From positions 12,197,118-12,261,117 of the forward strand of contig NC_087078.1 in assembly GCF_026151205.1 (NCBI RefSeq): a stretch of DNA of 64,000 nt. Reading direction: 5' to 3'. This DNA is from Bolinopsis microptera. Its lineage: Eukaryota > Ctenophora > Tentaculata > Lobata > Bolinopsidae. The translations under genes and the position numbers were made by a program. Positions 36,690-48,262 of this stretch are shown here, one piece after another. Within the stretch, counting starts at the first letter, position 1; every line of letters begins with the position of its first letter. The notes beneath the pieces were generated by a model. That model saw only the letters and a program-made list of their open reading frames with translations, did not search any database and was not told the origin of the DNA.

Positions 36690-36987
36690 CCAGGACGCGC
36701 GCCGAGTTTGGTAAATATATTGAACAGATATTTTACGAGTATCACCCGTTAAGGCGAGGCCCAGTCACCAAAGCACAGTGGTGCATTTCGCCAATGTACG
36801 GTTGCGAGAAGATGCGCGGCGCGGCCCAGTATATAGTGCATCCCGCTATTGTATAGCGATGCGTTACTGTGGCGCGCCGCGCACTCAATGAGGCTTCTCA
36901 CTGCTAGATCGGCGAGATGCACTACTATGCCGCGCCGAGCTGCGATGAATTGACATCGTCAATTAAATCTTGACATACGTTGCATGC

Positions 36988-37108
36988 TTGACCATTGATA
37001 ATGATTTGGCCCGGCGCGCGCTATTTCGTAGCTCGTGCCGTCGGGCCATTTCGAGAAGAAAGCGGCGCGCGCTACTTCGAAGAAATTTAGACGAGTAACA
37101 TCCGTCAA
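36988..37108. mobile_element. 121-bp element (9-bp TSD family), copy D
   Basis: TTGACCATTG to ACATCCGTCAA, flanked by perfect 9-bp duplications GTTGCATGC (36979-36987 and 37109-37117). Confidence 0.93.
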
Positions 37109-38520
37109 GTTGCATGCCACTTTTCGCGCGCGAAGCCGAAGGGATACGAAACATGCATCAAATTAAATCCCGTGCTACAACTTTTTATTGCTTCAACCAG
37201 AGCCCTCCCGCTTGCCCAGCAGACCTTACCGGCTAGCGCATATTACTACAGGGTGTAGCGATATTACTACAGGGTGATTGCCTTTTCACAGCTTGTTGAA
37301 CTCCGCGCGCGCTCGTTATTTCATTGCATTTGCATGCTTCAATTATTCCAAAAATGCAATTGTACCGCGTACCACGTGATACGATTCAGCCAATCAGAGA
37401 ACAACAATCCGCAAAGTTAAAGCTGCGCAGTTTTATAAGGCCAAAAATATGACTTTTCGGAATAGTTCAAAATCTACAGCGTTTTTAATTTTCCTCCTTG
37501 GGGGAAACGTTATTTTTACAAGCTAGGCGAACATTTTGTTGAAAACCAAACGTTTCTATCTCTTTTACTTCCAAAGTTAGGCCCCTAACGGTAAGGTTTC
37601 CTGGGTGCAGTAGCGCGCGACCGCCGAAGGCGGCAAAGGCCATATTATAATGTACTTGTGAAACAAGCGCGTCCCGCAGTACGCGTCACGCAGTACGCGT
37701 ATACACATATATGGCTATGTGAAACTTTTTTATATAATATAGTTTATATCACATGATACGATCTAGAAAACGGTTTTTAGCTGATATCTCGCTGATATCT
37801 CGCCGATATCTCGCCAGGAGAGCATTTTAAGTTTGTGTAATTGTCATGATATGTGGGGTGATTCAGAATCAGCATTAAAAATACGTCAGATATAGATTTT
37901 AAATTGGGCTTAAAGTCAAAGTACCTTAAAATGGGAAAAGAAAAAAGGAAGCTCCAAATGTTTCTTCAATCACCCAAATAAATTCAAATTCAAATTGTGT
38001 TAAAGCTAAAACTGTCGGGGTTTTTTTAGCTTGCTAGTCTATTGCTCGCTCCTTTCAGTCTCGATCGTATATGAGAACAGATTCAGCTGTTCACAGTTCA
38101 GAAAGCTTGAAAAGCTAGCGCCGCGCACAAGTGACAGGGACTGGCGTGCCGGGTATAATCAATAATATAAAATAATGTTGGGGTATGAAAGTGATTTAAT
38201 TTCAAATTTGAAATCACCCCCCGATGACGTCGGCTAGAATGCTTCTCCTAGGTTGCTTTACTTGATACTGTATACTGCAAGTGCAAGTGCATGCTGGTGA
38301 CTTGGAGGACTTCGCCGCTTCGACGCGCCGCGCGAACTAGCATTCTTGCTTCGCATCGACGAGCAACGATCTCGATGGGTTGACATCGTCAACCAAACTG
38401 GTGACTGGACGGCGCTCAGCCTAGGTCATTCTTCCTTAGCTTCAATCGCGATCGTGTTTATGAACACTATTACATATTAGCTTTAATAAGCCTGGGTCCC
38501 CAGGTAACCCTGGGCCGGGA

Positions 38521-40405
38521 GTTACGTGCAAAAACAGTGTTTCGGATTCTGCAATGAACAATTAAGAAGACTTCAAACGATGCTACTTTCATTTGCTCAG
38601 GGCCCTTCTTATCTGTTATCTAATTTTGTAAAAATTAAAAATTCAAGGCGAGTGATTTCGTGGGATCGCTTTCTGGAATTCCTAGAATTCAAGAAGCATG
38701 AAATTACCATCATCGATATTGGAATGAGATACCAATCGTGAACTAAACGTGAAACAGGGTTCTTTAAAATTCAGTTAAGTGTTCCTTAGAATGGTTTTTC
38801 TTTCCACGTACGTTAATTGAATTTTCCAATTTTCTGAACGATCGAATAACGAGTTGCGCTTCCTCTAGAAGCTTCAAGAAAGAAACTACGTTTCCCAGCT
38901 GTTTATGAGTCAATGGAACGAACATGATTATTCTATAACTATAAGTATAATATGCAAGTTTAATATAAAAAATGTTATTCCAAAGCGCGGTGGTATATTT
39001 TCCTAGTGTTACATACTCAACCTGCATAATCGCATAACTCCACGTCAACTACTGATGTTCACCTGCTGAACATCTGGTATAACTGTATTCTTCATTTACC
39101 ATCTTTGGATTCTGGGAGAGGCAGAGGCAGACATCCAGCTTGCAGATTGTCCACATTTTGTTAATAATTTCGAACGGGAATTTTCCAGGAAGTTGATGAA
39201 TTATTGTTGATCAGATTTATTTTTATCATTGTCAGTTAAATTTATTTGTTTTGTAACTGTTAGTCTCAGGACGATAGCAGAAAGCCCGTTTGTTAAACGA
39301 GTGCTTTAGATTGAAGAAACTATGGCTGACATTATGTACTATACATTATGTACTATACATTATGACTTTTGAAACACCCTGTACATATGTTGAGCTTCAA
39401 ATAAATTAAATTATACCCGTTAATCTGGTGAAATGAGATGTGATGCAATTTCTTAGTAGAGAATAGAGAAGTTTGCATTGATAAATTGCTGCTGTATTGA
39501 TGATGAGTGACATTAATAAACTAAATTAAACAAATTCCATTTATTCACAACCTAAATCTTGATGAATAATATTAATAATAGCAAATTGGTAATTGAAATA
39601 GAAACACAGCCAAAATTACATAAATCAAACTGAATACTTAATCATACATACTTGTAGCGCGGTATCACAGCAGTAAAAATACAGCAAAATATCGTGCCAC
39701 CGTGACATTGGTGGATCTAACTCTAAGGACTGCTTCACACAGTAAGTTTCAAATAATTTAAAGAGAAACAGCGTCAAATATAGGTTATTTAATAAATAGT
39801 TGTGAAAATAATGACGTAGTTCGTCAAGTCAGAGAGAATGGAGTTTGTAACAGATTTTGGCTCGCGCTAGCTTAAAGTAAAACTAACTTATAATTACCTG
39901 CTAAAAGTTACACTTTTTGTGCACAAGTAAGCTGGAAAATTGGACGATGTTAGTTTTAAGGAGACAAGAATTCAAATGATCAGCTATACAGAAACAGACA
40001 AATCAATTGAAAGTGGTCTCAGATGATTAACAATAACATTGACCACGGTGTTCTTAAGTTTAAGGTTAAATACATTTCTTCTTAACAGCTTGATGCTCTC
40101 CGTAGTACAGAGATTATAAAATTGTTCATATTCACAGCAAATAAATTACTTTCTCATCAATCAGTGTTTATCTCATATCCGAATGAGAATGGATGAATTG
40201 TTTTCTGATAATTGATAAAGTTTGCTTTCCCAGACAGAGCGGGTTAAGCAACCGTTCTTTTATCACTGTTTCACGATAATAATCCTGGTGTTTCGATGCA
40301 TCCAGTCGCGGATGATGATGTCCTCAAGTTCCACTGGAATATTCGAGCAGTCTCGGGGGATATTATCAAGATCTTATCTTGTGGTCGAGTTGAAGGGCTC
40401 ACTGT
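38521..40405. other. Intergenic and 3'UTR of the trihelix gene
   Basis: AT-rich. A minus-strand AATAAA near 39540 may end the trihelix transcript. The short plus-strand open frame at 38526-38741 has no recognisable content. Confidence 0.5.
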
Positions 40406-40516
40406 TCAGCTCTCTTTGATGTTGGACTCAGGGGTTACCAAGGGAGACGGTACAGGGGAGGGTGAGGTAACCATGGAAACAGGATTGTTACATTTGTTGG
40501 TAATCAGCTCGCAGAC
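40406..40516 (-). CDS. Trihelix gene exon 10, C-terminus
   Basis: Acceptor TTTCGCAG|GTC, 36 codons and TGA at 40408-40406. Encodes VCELITNKCNNPVSMVTSPS and PVPSPLVTPESNIKES. A minus-strand AATAAA near 39540 is a possible poly(A) signal, giving a 3'UTR of about 0.9 kb. Confidence 0.75.
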   Translation of the reverse strand, partial: VCELITNKCNNPVSMVTSPSPVPSPLVTPESNIKES

Positions 40517-43500
40517 CTGCGAAACAAACTGGTTTTAGTTTAACTTTACAATCGGACATCACATCTTCAAAACAAACAGCAGGATTTGGGTTAGAATGTT
40601 AGTTAAATAAATAATTTTTTTACAGAATAATTGTATTCCCAGATCACCAAACCCCTACCTTCACAATGAGATGATGTCTCTTCAGCTCTATTTCAGCTTC
40701 CCTCTCCACTCTCTTTCTCTCCCTTTCCTCCTCCAATCGGATTCTCTTTTCGTTCAGGGACAGGAACGCTTGGTCTCGCGCTTGAAAATACTCCAGCAAT
40801 TTATCTGAAAATATTAACATTTACTTTCCCTTTTCTCTTGCATTTTTTCCCACCACGTACATTACTTGGATAAAATGCAAAAACGCAGAACAATGAACTA
40901 CATCCAGTCTCCTGCAACACGTCCAGAAACTCACCAGTGATGGTGGAGCACACTCTATCAAGGTCGTGGTTAGACACCCCCACAGTGGTGGAGTGAAGAG
41001 AGTTGGTGACGTTGCTAGCTGTGGTCGTGGTCCTGTTCAACAGCTTGAGGTCCTGGAGTGAGTTGTAAGGACCCGGCAGTTTTCCCGGGACACTCAGTGC
41101 GTGGAGTTGAGACTGCGTCAGGATATTCTGAGGGAAGCACGGCATTTAGCACAATCACACTGTGTTCGAGGCTGTAACAAATACATTTCAAAGCCGCAAG
41201 GCTAATTTAATGAGTAAGATACCAAAAAAGCATATTTGGATTATTTTGATTTAAAAGATTGATTGAGGCTATAGATATATTTGCTCAATTAAGGAACTGT
41301 ACTGATATGAACCATTGATAGATCTTAATACTGGCGGGGAGGGGAACCTCAGCGACTGTGGAGTTTGATGGGTCGAAACAGGAAGCTATCTAGCTAATAG
41401 TAGTGGTCACGTGCTAGAAAAAAAAACAAAAAACTGTAGTTCGCCTTTCCATATATTGGGACCATGATTCATGCAGATAACCATAAGAAAAGAAAGATAA
41501 GAATAGAAAGTGAGAACATATAATAGCTAACAACAATATAATAGCTAACACCATTATCTAAGAGGGTGATCACCCTTACCTGCAAGTACTCTTCAGTAGA
41601 GAAGTTGATGAGACTAGGAGAGGCAGGACGCGGTCTCTTATTGTTCTGGGGTGTCCTGGGCATGCTCATTGGAGGACTAGCCATGGTGGACATCAGAGAG
41701 GAGGGCACCGTCGTCTTGCAGCCTGGTGACCTGGTGGAATTAAATGTGTTATGTTTTAGAATAGTCTAGAATAGTCTAGAATAGAATAGTCTCTGAAATA
41801 GGCTAGAATAGTCTCTAGCATAATCCTGCAAGGTATGCGGCATTGCTAGATATTGAGCCTACTTCTTTACACCCAAATATGGATGAAGTATGAGACTTGA
41901 AGGTATTTGAAATGATAGGTTTGCATCTTCAAGGAGCCTACCCCATGGTGGTGCTATCCGCCATTTTAGGAGAGGTTTTGGAAGGAGTAGACGTCATCGT
42001 GTCAGCTTTGAGGAGCTTCATTAAGGAGGCGTAGTCTACTGCTCCTAGCTTGTTGTCTGCCAGACTGGTCATCGGCTGAAAAGGAGGGTGGTTACACGAT
42101 CAGTCAGTAATTAAGAGTTTCTAATGATTTGTAACTGAATTAATAGTATGTTGAAATAACAATTTCAATGGAGATTTTCTGAATTAGGTATTATATTGCA
42201 GCTGCCAAAAATTTAGCCATAGGTTATTAAATCTTTAATGATAATATTGTAAACAAATGGCACTACCACAACTACATCGGCCAGTGCCATAGTTCAACAA
42301 GTAGAAAGCAGGTGTTTTGAAACCATGACAATTCACAGAAAATCAACAATAGAATTATAGTGAACCATCTCTAAACCAGCTGTTGAACCGCAAACCTACA
42401 CACTGTAAAACACAGAGCTAATAAACGTAAAACAAGCACTAACCAGCAAAGAGGCAGGATAGGAAGCCTTGAGCTGGTTCTGAAGTTGGGACTCTGCCAA
42501 CTGTTCCACGAACTGTTTCAGGTGGTCCTGGTTGACATTACTGCTGCTGTTAACAGTGTTGTTGTTGGTGTTGTTGGTGTTGTTACTGTTGTTTTTCTCC
42601 TCGTCTGAGTCCCCCCGTTCTCCCTCTAATACCAGGTCCCCGTCGCTGACACGTGATTCTTCGTCACTTTCCACGTAGCTCTATAGGAGAGTTACAAGTT
42701 ATATTGGGAAAGTGAAGCTGGGTAAGTTTGGACTTATCTTGCTTATCTAGGTTATTGACGGCTTGTCCGTTATAACAATAGAGTGAGTTATGTCAGGTTA
42801 GTTTGGAAATTTTCGGGTTAGCTCTTAATTCTTGCCAACATACTCGCAGGACCTGATATTAATTGTAGGTGTTGATCTATTTCTTTTCAAGTATTTCCCA
42901 TTCATAATGCAGGTCCCTCGAAGTAAAAAGAGGAGCACTTTTCTCAAAGCACCAATCAGATAACAGAACTAACAGATCTACTCTATAATCGCAGAATCGT
43001 CGTGCAAATATTTGCCGACTCAAAGCGGGCCTGGTAACAGCAGTTTTCGGAACACAATGGGAAGCGCTAAGCGCAATTGCGGGAGATAAAGGGCACAAAG
43101 GGGGGTGGCAGAGGGGGGTGCTCGTCAAAGCACTCAGGTATGGGCTAATGGGGAGGGAGCCAATGAGAGCAGCAGACCCACTATACCCTCTACAAAGCAG
43201 CTTTATAGCCCCAGGCACTTCGTCAAACCCGCTTTTAGATCGAGTCTTGATTTGCACTGCACTTAAGTCGAGTGTGATTGGGCGGGACCGCGTCACGTGG
43301 ATTGCTAGCTGCTACACGTGCAAACTGCATTAGACCACGTGCAATATTCTCTAGACATTTAGAGGCGTTTTTTTGTTAAAAGCACTCTATTGTCCCAAGG
43401 TATTGATTTCTCAGGTCACGCTGTCACTCAACCAGACAACGAAATTTCCATTACGCCGCGAAGCTGTATTATCATAGAAACATTAGCGGAGGCCCATTGC

Positions 43501-46500
43501 GGCATTATTAAGGAAGTGTTGTAGGGCCGTGTTAAAATTCCAACTATTTGAAAGGCTAAAAATAAAAAGTTGGTTTCGGTGCCCCAGCATAGTTTTAAGA
43601 ATTATCTGAGTTGAGACACAGTTAATAAACTGCGGAGTGACTAAAAAAACAGAAGCCTTTAACCAAACACTCTACCTAATGCTCTAATGACTCCAACTAC
43701 CGTAACATGTTATACCAGATAACGAGAGATAACTTTATCATATTGATCATAATGTCTTTCACAAGATATGGTCTGAATACCATTATGACACTCATTTTAT
43801 TTGCATGACTTTATCTATTTTGCAAGCAATATCATGTGCAAAACTACCATGTAACATCCTCCGGGTTACATTAAGTTTTATAGCTCTTAAGTTCATAGCT
43901 GAAGAATTTTACAACGTTAACCACCTTGCAGCGAGGAGCAGGGCTGCCTAACGACCTAGTGAGCATCACACCGTTTTAGCTGTTAAATAGATAATGGAGC
44001 ACCAATCGACTGAAGTTTTACCTAGTCTAACGAAGGTATATATATTATATATATACGGTGGCGGGGTACTAAAAGAATAATGATTTAAAAGTAGATCTAA
44101 ACTGCACCTGTTCAGCCCTCATCGTCATGGCAACAAGATAGCCCACGTGACATCCCCCCGTCTTGTGATTGGTTAGTTAGCCCACACCGCCAGCTCCCAT
44201 TGGTCAGCGAGCCTATACGGCGGAGTTTCTTAACACCAGATTAGACTTAGTGGACATTGTTTTTCAGAACAGAAGGACACCTCTTAACAGATAGCACCTG
44301 ATATTGCAAACAACATGCCCACTCGATAAATGAACGATTAGCAAGTCATCTAAACAACATATGAGACGAGTTTAAGCAGCTCTAATTCTGGAGGGAGAGA
44401 GAAAGGACACGACTAAAAGGGCTGGACTGAGAAATATGGCGAAGATTAGCAGTGGTTATCGGGGGAGTGTCAAATACAGGTATTGGTTAGGTTTGGTTAT
44501 TGGCGAATTATGATGGAAAGTATTCGGTAGAGCATGGCATGTCGCAGATTCTAAAATTATCAATTTTGCTGACTAGATCCACGGGTAATTGCTTACCTTC
44601 TAAGACATGTCACGTGACTGAAAACAGAGTGGAAAGATAGGCTGTGCTAAGTTAGGAAGTACGTCCACATAGTAGGTGGCTGTGTTTGTTATCCGGCAAA
44701 TGAGCATTTTGAATTCTTGAATTCTGATCAAATTCCTGTACCATCTTAAAAGCGGAGCAGCCCTATTATGTAACTAAAAAAGTACAGGACACAGGTGCCT
44801 TAGGAGTAAGGATCTTTAATACTTGTGATTTGAAGACTCCCGGTAATGGTTTACTTAATTGTTTCATTATAAAATATGGTATTCGTAAAATGACGAAAGT
44901 TCAAGTAAATCCGTAAATTGGTGAATTAGAACTAGACTTACAAATGTATTTGACTACATACGTAAGATACTAATTGCCCCACCGGTACCACACAAATCAA
45001 GAGAAAGCGAAAACGGAGTCTCGGCTGGGACATTTTAGGTGGTTCTAGCAAATGCGGTGAGACAACTTTGAAACTATATACTCTATATAGATCCGGATTC
45101 AGAGAATATTGTTTCAATTGTGGCAGTGATTATCATACAGCTGAGCACTATAGCTGCTTTCAAGGGTCATCCTAAAAAGTATTGGGCACAACTCACTAGA
45201 CAGTTCATAAGCAAGTTGCAGACTAGTGTGCTGTATGAGACAGATAAATATACGGATAATATGGGGCGAAGTGTTTCAAATACAGCACGTTTGATAAAAA
45301 AGCTTTTAAAAATTACTGTCCACTACTTGATCAATCGGTCGATGATAACGGGAGAAAAATTAATAAATCTTTTGTTTAGGGCCAAAAAAATGTCACGTGA
45401 TCTCACCTTGCAAGCGTCCTTCTGACTGAGCACAGCATCAATCTCGTTGTAGAAAGCACAGTATTGTGGCTCATTTCCGGGCTGTCTGTTGTGGTTCACA
45501 CATCGGTAGTATGTGCTCTTCAGCCTGGAGAATAGTGGGTTAGTTTATTGACAGGTAACTACTATTAAAGTTGCAACTAAAAATAAAAACTATTCCTCGT
45601 TGGCTGTAATGATTGTAGTCAGACTATAAGAGTGCCAATCAGATGGTACTTTTAGTCAGGCAACATTCGAATGGGAAAATATTTAGTTGTTTTAAAGTAG
45701 CGATCAAAAATTCAGAGTATGAATCTTTATTTTTTATTATGGAGCTCGGTTTGTGCTTCTTCTCAAGAAAACAAATATTTTCACTTCGGATCTCAGAGCT
45801 AAGCTTTGATACCAATTATTCAGACAAGTAATAGTTTCAGTTCAGGAATAATAAACATGCTCTGTAATTCCTCAGCTTCATGGCCAGTTCACGTTAACAA
45901 AGCAAGATTACCCGGACACATGGAAACCCAAGCCCAAGATAAAACAGTCTGCACAGAATGCGAGCTCAAAAGCTCCCGCAAAGACGGATATAAGCACAAA
46001 GCAAGCCCAGGCAAGCTGAAACAGACATGTGACTAGGGAAATAAGGAGGATGGAAATCCCACCTGTGCATCAGCGCCTCGCACTGCTTGGCGTCTCGACC
46101 GTAGAAACCGGCTCTTTCCAGCATCTTACCCATCTCCTCCCACAGGGGCCACTTCCGGGTGGCTTTCTTGAACTTCTCCTGCATGTCCGGGGCCGACCAG
46201 ATACTTACCTGAAATAAAACGGTGATAGTTAGCATAAAATTGTAAGGGAATCAAGACAACCGAAGGGAATCAGGATAACCGAGAATCAGGACAACCGAAA
46301 AATCAGTTGAAAAGGAGGAAAAGCTAAATTTATCAGGAAAACTCAAGTAAGATACAATTTTCCATAATAAAGCTATAAAGCTTGAAACAAAACCCACCAA
46401 ACAAGCCTGTTCCTCATTACTCCAGTTGGGGGCTCGCTTGCGTGCCTTCTTCATCAGTGCGCTGGACGGCAGTATCCCCGCGGGGGTGTACTGAGTGAGT

Positions 46501-47882
46501 TGCTGCGCGAGCGCTGTGGGTAGCAGTACGTGCTGACCGTCCTGAAATGGGTGAGGTTTAGATTAGAGGTTTGTGTAGAAGTGAAGGTTCAGATTGTGTT
46601 TAAAAGTGCGTTTGGGCATTCAGTTTTGTTAAAGAAAAGGTAGGAGTTTGCATATACCTAAATTTGTATATTTATAGACTGCAAGTGCACGGCTTTGAGA
46701 CTTCGACACTAAAAATAGGCCACTAGAAATTGACGGGTCGTTGGCTATGGCAGACTTCTCAGACTGGAAAAAACTTTGCAGGATTCATAATGAGAGAGGA
46801 CTTAGGATTTAGATCCATCTTTAAAAGTGTACTGAGGTAGAACTAAAATACCTTGATACTGGTTGCTCTGAGTATAGAAAAATTGAATCTTCAATCAAGG
46901 ATTGGAAGAGTGCTAAGCTATGCTCGATCGTGCAATTCAGAAAAAGATTGCGGAGAAGAATGGAGATTTTAATCGAAAATTTCCAGAGACAAAGTTAGTA
47001 CGGGTCGGGAATATTTCTTGAAATGGGAGTGAGTTCTTACAACTCTTATTTCTTTCATTTTTCATATTAATCATTAAGATTTACTAAGTATGAAGGAGCT
47101 TGAAATACAAACTGGTGTAAGAAGGACATTGACTTGAAATACTGCTCCTTTTTTTAGTAATATGCAGAAACATCAACTTTTTCTGTATGCGATCATATTT
47201 TTAAATACGAGCTCTAACTTATTCATGTTGACTAACTTGGTAATAAATGATAGGACAGATTACTAAACCAAGAGTTTGGACAAGGTTTACACTTTAAACA
47301 CAGGAAAATTTGCATTTTTCAAACCTTTAATTCGTCCGACCTGCATAAAAAATCTGATATCCATGCAAGATCAGTATTTATTTAAAACATTATTCTTGGC
47401 AGAATATAAAGAAGAAAAAGAACAGATGACATGAAAAGCAGAGGTATGCAGAGAATGATGATACTAGGGCAGGAACATGTCACTAACAACACATCAAATG
47501 GAGCGTAGTCACATTGACGACACACCAAATGAACCTGCATGTCGTCAGTACGACGGGCTATAAAAGTGTCATCATTCTCGCAATAAGAGCCATGAAAACA
47601 CTGAGGTGTTGTCACGACAACACTAGTGTTGCTAGGTGACAACACTAGCAGTAGCCTTGTCACAACATCGCCAGCGTTACCATGACAACACTGCTCAGTA
47701 GATATCATGGCAAGTACCTCGTGTTTTATGTAGATGAAGTCCCCGTTTTTGGTGTACCCGGTTGCACCTACGTCTTGTTTGAGAGGGCTGTTGACGCCCC
47801 CTGCCATGGAGGAGAGCAGACCCTGTACGTTGCTAAGAGCGGCGTTGTGTGCCATCGTGACTGCTGCTGGGAACAGGTTCAT
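40406..47882 (-). CDS. Trihelix (Myb/SANT-like) DNA-binding protein, ten exons (gene span)
   Basis: Exons: 47882-47718, 46541-46398, 46208-46063, 45524-45407, 42680-42444, 42075-41942, 41730-41580, 41127-40935, 40804-40659 and 40516-40406. All borders are GT/AG, and the lengths sum to exactly 515 codons. Residues about 90-188 are a trihelix domain: first Trp in APNWSNEEQACL, second in SIWSAPDMQEKF, third in KWPLWEEMGKML, then the CEALMHRLKSTYYRC helix and the QYCAFYNEIDAVL tail. This matches the Myb_DNA-bind_4 / MSANTD-type fold, which binds DNA in transcription factors and domesticated transposase partners. After it come an acidic Asn/Ser-rich linker (about 192-245), Ser/Pro/Thr-rich segments and a charged coiled coil (about 430-478). 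A nuclear transcriptional regulator is the likely role. No orthologue name can be assigned. Confidence 0.87.
40659..40804 (-). CDS. Trihelix gene exon 9, coiled coil
   Basis: 146 nt from TTTTCAG|AT to AAG|GTAGGG. Encodes DKLLEYFQARDQAFLSLNEK followed by RIRLEEERERKRVEREAEIE, a long charged helix. A C-terminal coiled coil of this kind is common in trihelix proteins and is likely used for dimerisation. Confidence 0.83.
40935..41127 (-). CDS. Trihelix gene exon 8
   Basis: 193 nt from CCCTCAG|AAT to ACTG|GTGAGT. Encodes NILTQSQLHALSVPGKLPGP through SNHDLDRVCSTIT. Disordered-looking and rich in Thr, Ser and Asn. No domain. Confidence 0.78.
41580..41730 (-). CDS. Trihelix gene exon 7
   Basis: 151 nt from CCACCAG|G to CAG|GTAAGG. 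Encodes SPGCKTTVPSSLMSTMASPP and MSMPRTPQNNKRPRPASPSL, ending FSTEEYLQ. The basic RPRP stretch could be a nuclear localisation signal. Confidence 0.8.
41757..41820. repeat. AGAATAGTCT tandem repeat
   Basis: About six imperfect copies in an intron of the trihelix gene. Confidence 0.85.
41942..42075 (-). CDS. Trihelix gene exon 6
   Basis: 134 nt from TTTTCAG|CCG to ATGGG|GTAGGC. Encodes PMTSLADNKLGAVDYASLMK and on to a Ser/Thr/Pro-rich end (TSTPSKTSPKMADSTTM). No known domain. Confidence 0.75.
42444..42680 (-). CDS. Trihelix gene exon 5, acidic and Asn-rich
   Basis: 237 nt, phase 0. Encodes SYVESDEESRVSDGDLVL, an Asn/Thr run (repeats of NNT), then a predicted helix DHLKQFVEQLAESQLQNQL. Acceptor CTCCTATAG, donor CTG|GTTAGT. 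Confidence 0.8.
42681..45406 (-). other. Largest intron of the trihelix gene
   Basis: No coding exon seen. Contains E-boxes at 43294-43341, 44154, 44611 and 45394, with CCAAT/ATTGG boxes near 44170-44200. A strong minus-strand donor (AGAAG|GTAAGC, about 44596) could belong to an alternative first exon. Confidence 0.5.
43294..43341. promoter_or_regulatory. Three E-boxes in an intron
   Basis: CACGTG at 43294, 43315 and 43336, exactly 21 bp apart, with GTGATTGGGCGG (inverted CCAAT and GC box) just to the left. The regular two-helical-turn spacing is notable. Possible internal promoter or enhancer. Confidence 0.5.
45407..45524 (-). CDS. Trihelix gene exon 4, domain end
   Basis: 118 nt from CTCCAG|G to AAG|GTGAGA. 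Encodes LKSTYYRCVNHNRQPGNEPQ and YCAFYNEIDAVLSQKDACK. The YxR...N...G...C.FY.E.DA.L pattern is the usual fourth helix of animal MSANTD/trihelix domains. Confidence 0.92.
46063..46208 (-). CDS. Trihelix gene exon 3, domain core
   Basis: 146 nt from TTTATTTCAG|GTA to CACAG|GTGGGA. Encodes VSIWSAPDMQEKF and KWPLWEEMGKMLERAGF to CEALMHR. It contains the second and third conserved tryptophans and the spacing typical of trihelix proteins. Confidence 0.92.
46247..46303. repeat. About 19-bp tandem repeat
   Basis: Three imperfect units of GGAATCAGGACAACCGAA in an intron of the trihelix gene, upstream of exon 3. Confidence 0.8.
46398..46541 (-). CDS. Trihelix gene exon 2
   Basis: 144 nt, phase 0 at both ends. 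Encodes DGQHVLLPTALAQQLTQYTP, then a basic patch (KKARKRAP) and the first helix NWSNEEQACL of the trihelix domain. Acceptor TTTCAG, donor TTG|GTGGGT. Confidence 0.87.
47718..47882 (-). CDS. Trihelix gene exon 1
   Basis: ATG at 47882-47880 with an in-frame TAG three codons upstream, which fixes the start. 55 codons, MNLFPAAVTMAHNAALS to GDFIYIKHE, donor GAG|GTACTT. No clear acceptor precedes the ATG, so this is probably the 5' exon of at least one transcript. The E-box cluster at 48263-48601 would be its promoter. Confidence 0.75.
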
Positions 47883-48262
47883 CGTTAGCTAATGGTTAGC
47901 TCGTTTACCTATAAGTCGGTAGAACGTTTTTATCTGATTCTAAATAAAAATCATACATGGAAAATGTAGTAAATTTTCAGAAAAGGCGAGGATGAGTCAC
48001 AATACATATATAAACTTCGACAAAATAGATTACAAAATCTAAAAATATATTGAAACTGGACAGGAACGAATGAAAATAGGTTGGGTAAATACTGAGCTAA
48101 AGTCGGTAGAGCTGATGCTATATGGTAGGATATAAAAGGAAGGAGAGACAAAGTTCTACTGACCCCCTCCCACCCAACATGCATTAAAACAAAACTAAAT
48201 TAATTCGCAGCTCGTTCTGGTAACCTTTAACTCGGTTTGTTTGCCCCCCGTCGCTAAAAGGT

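Larger units (their letters stand above)
34280..38520. repeat. GC-rich mosaic of short repeats
   Basis: Contrasts with the AT-rich flanks by its CG-rich words (GCGCGC, CCGCGC). Contains the 9-bp-TSD elements listed separately. Also: a block of about 90 bp at 34285-34375, inverted at 35885-35960 and seen again, diverged, at 38410-38505; a block of about 100 bp at 35035-35140 repeated at 37605-37725 (shares CAGTAGCGCGCGACCGCCG); 35775-35870 repeated inverted in pieces at 36540-36572 and 36709-36757; and modules with TAGCGCGATGC and GCCGAGCTG. No gene seen. Confidence 0.8.

Noticed and set aside
42877-43296. 139-codon minus-strand open frame
   Set aside because: Sits in an intron over the E-box cluster. 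Composition looks like GC-rich regulatory DNA and no homology is recognised.
45120-45425. 101-codon plus-strand open frame in the trihelix gene
   Set aside because: Overlaps a well-supported minus-strand exon at its end. No domain.
47382-47717. Extension of trihelix exon 1 past its donor
   Set aside because: The open frame continues but GAG|GTACTT joins in phase to the exon at 46541, which restores the domain protein.
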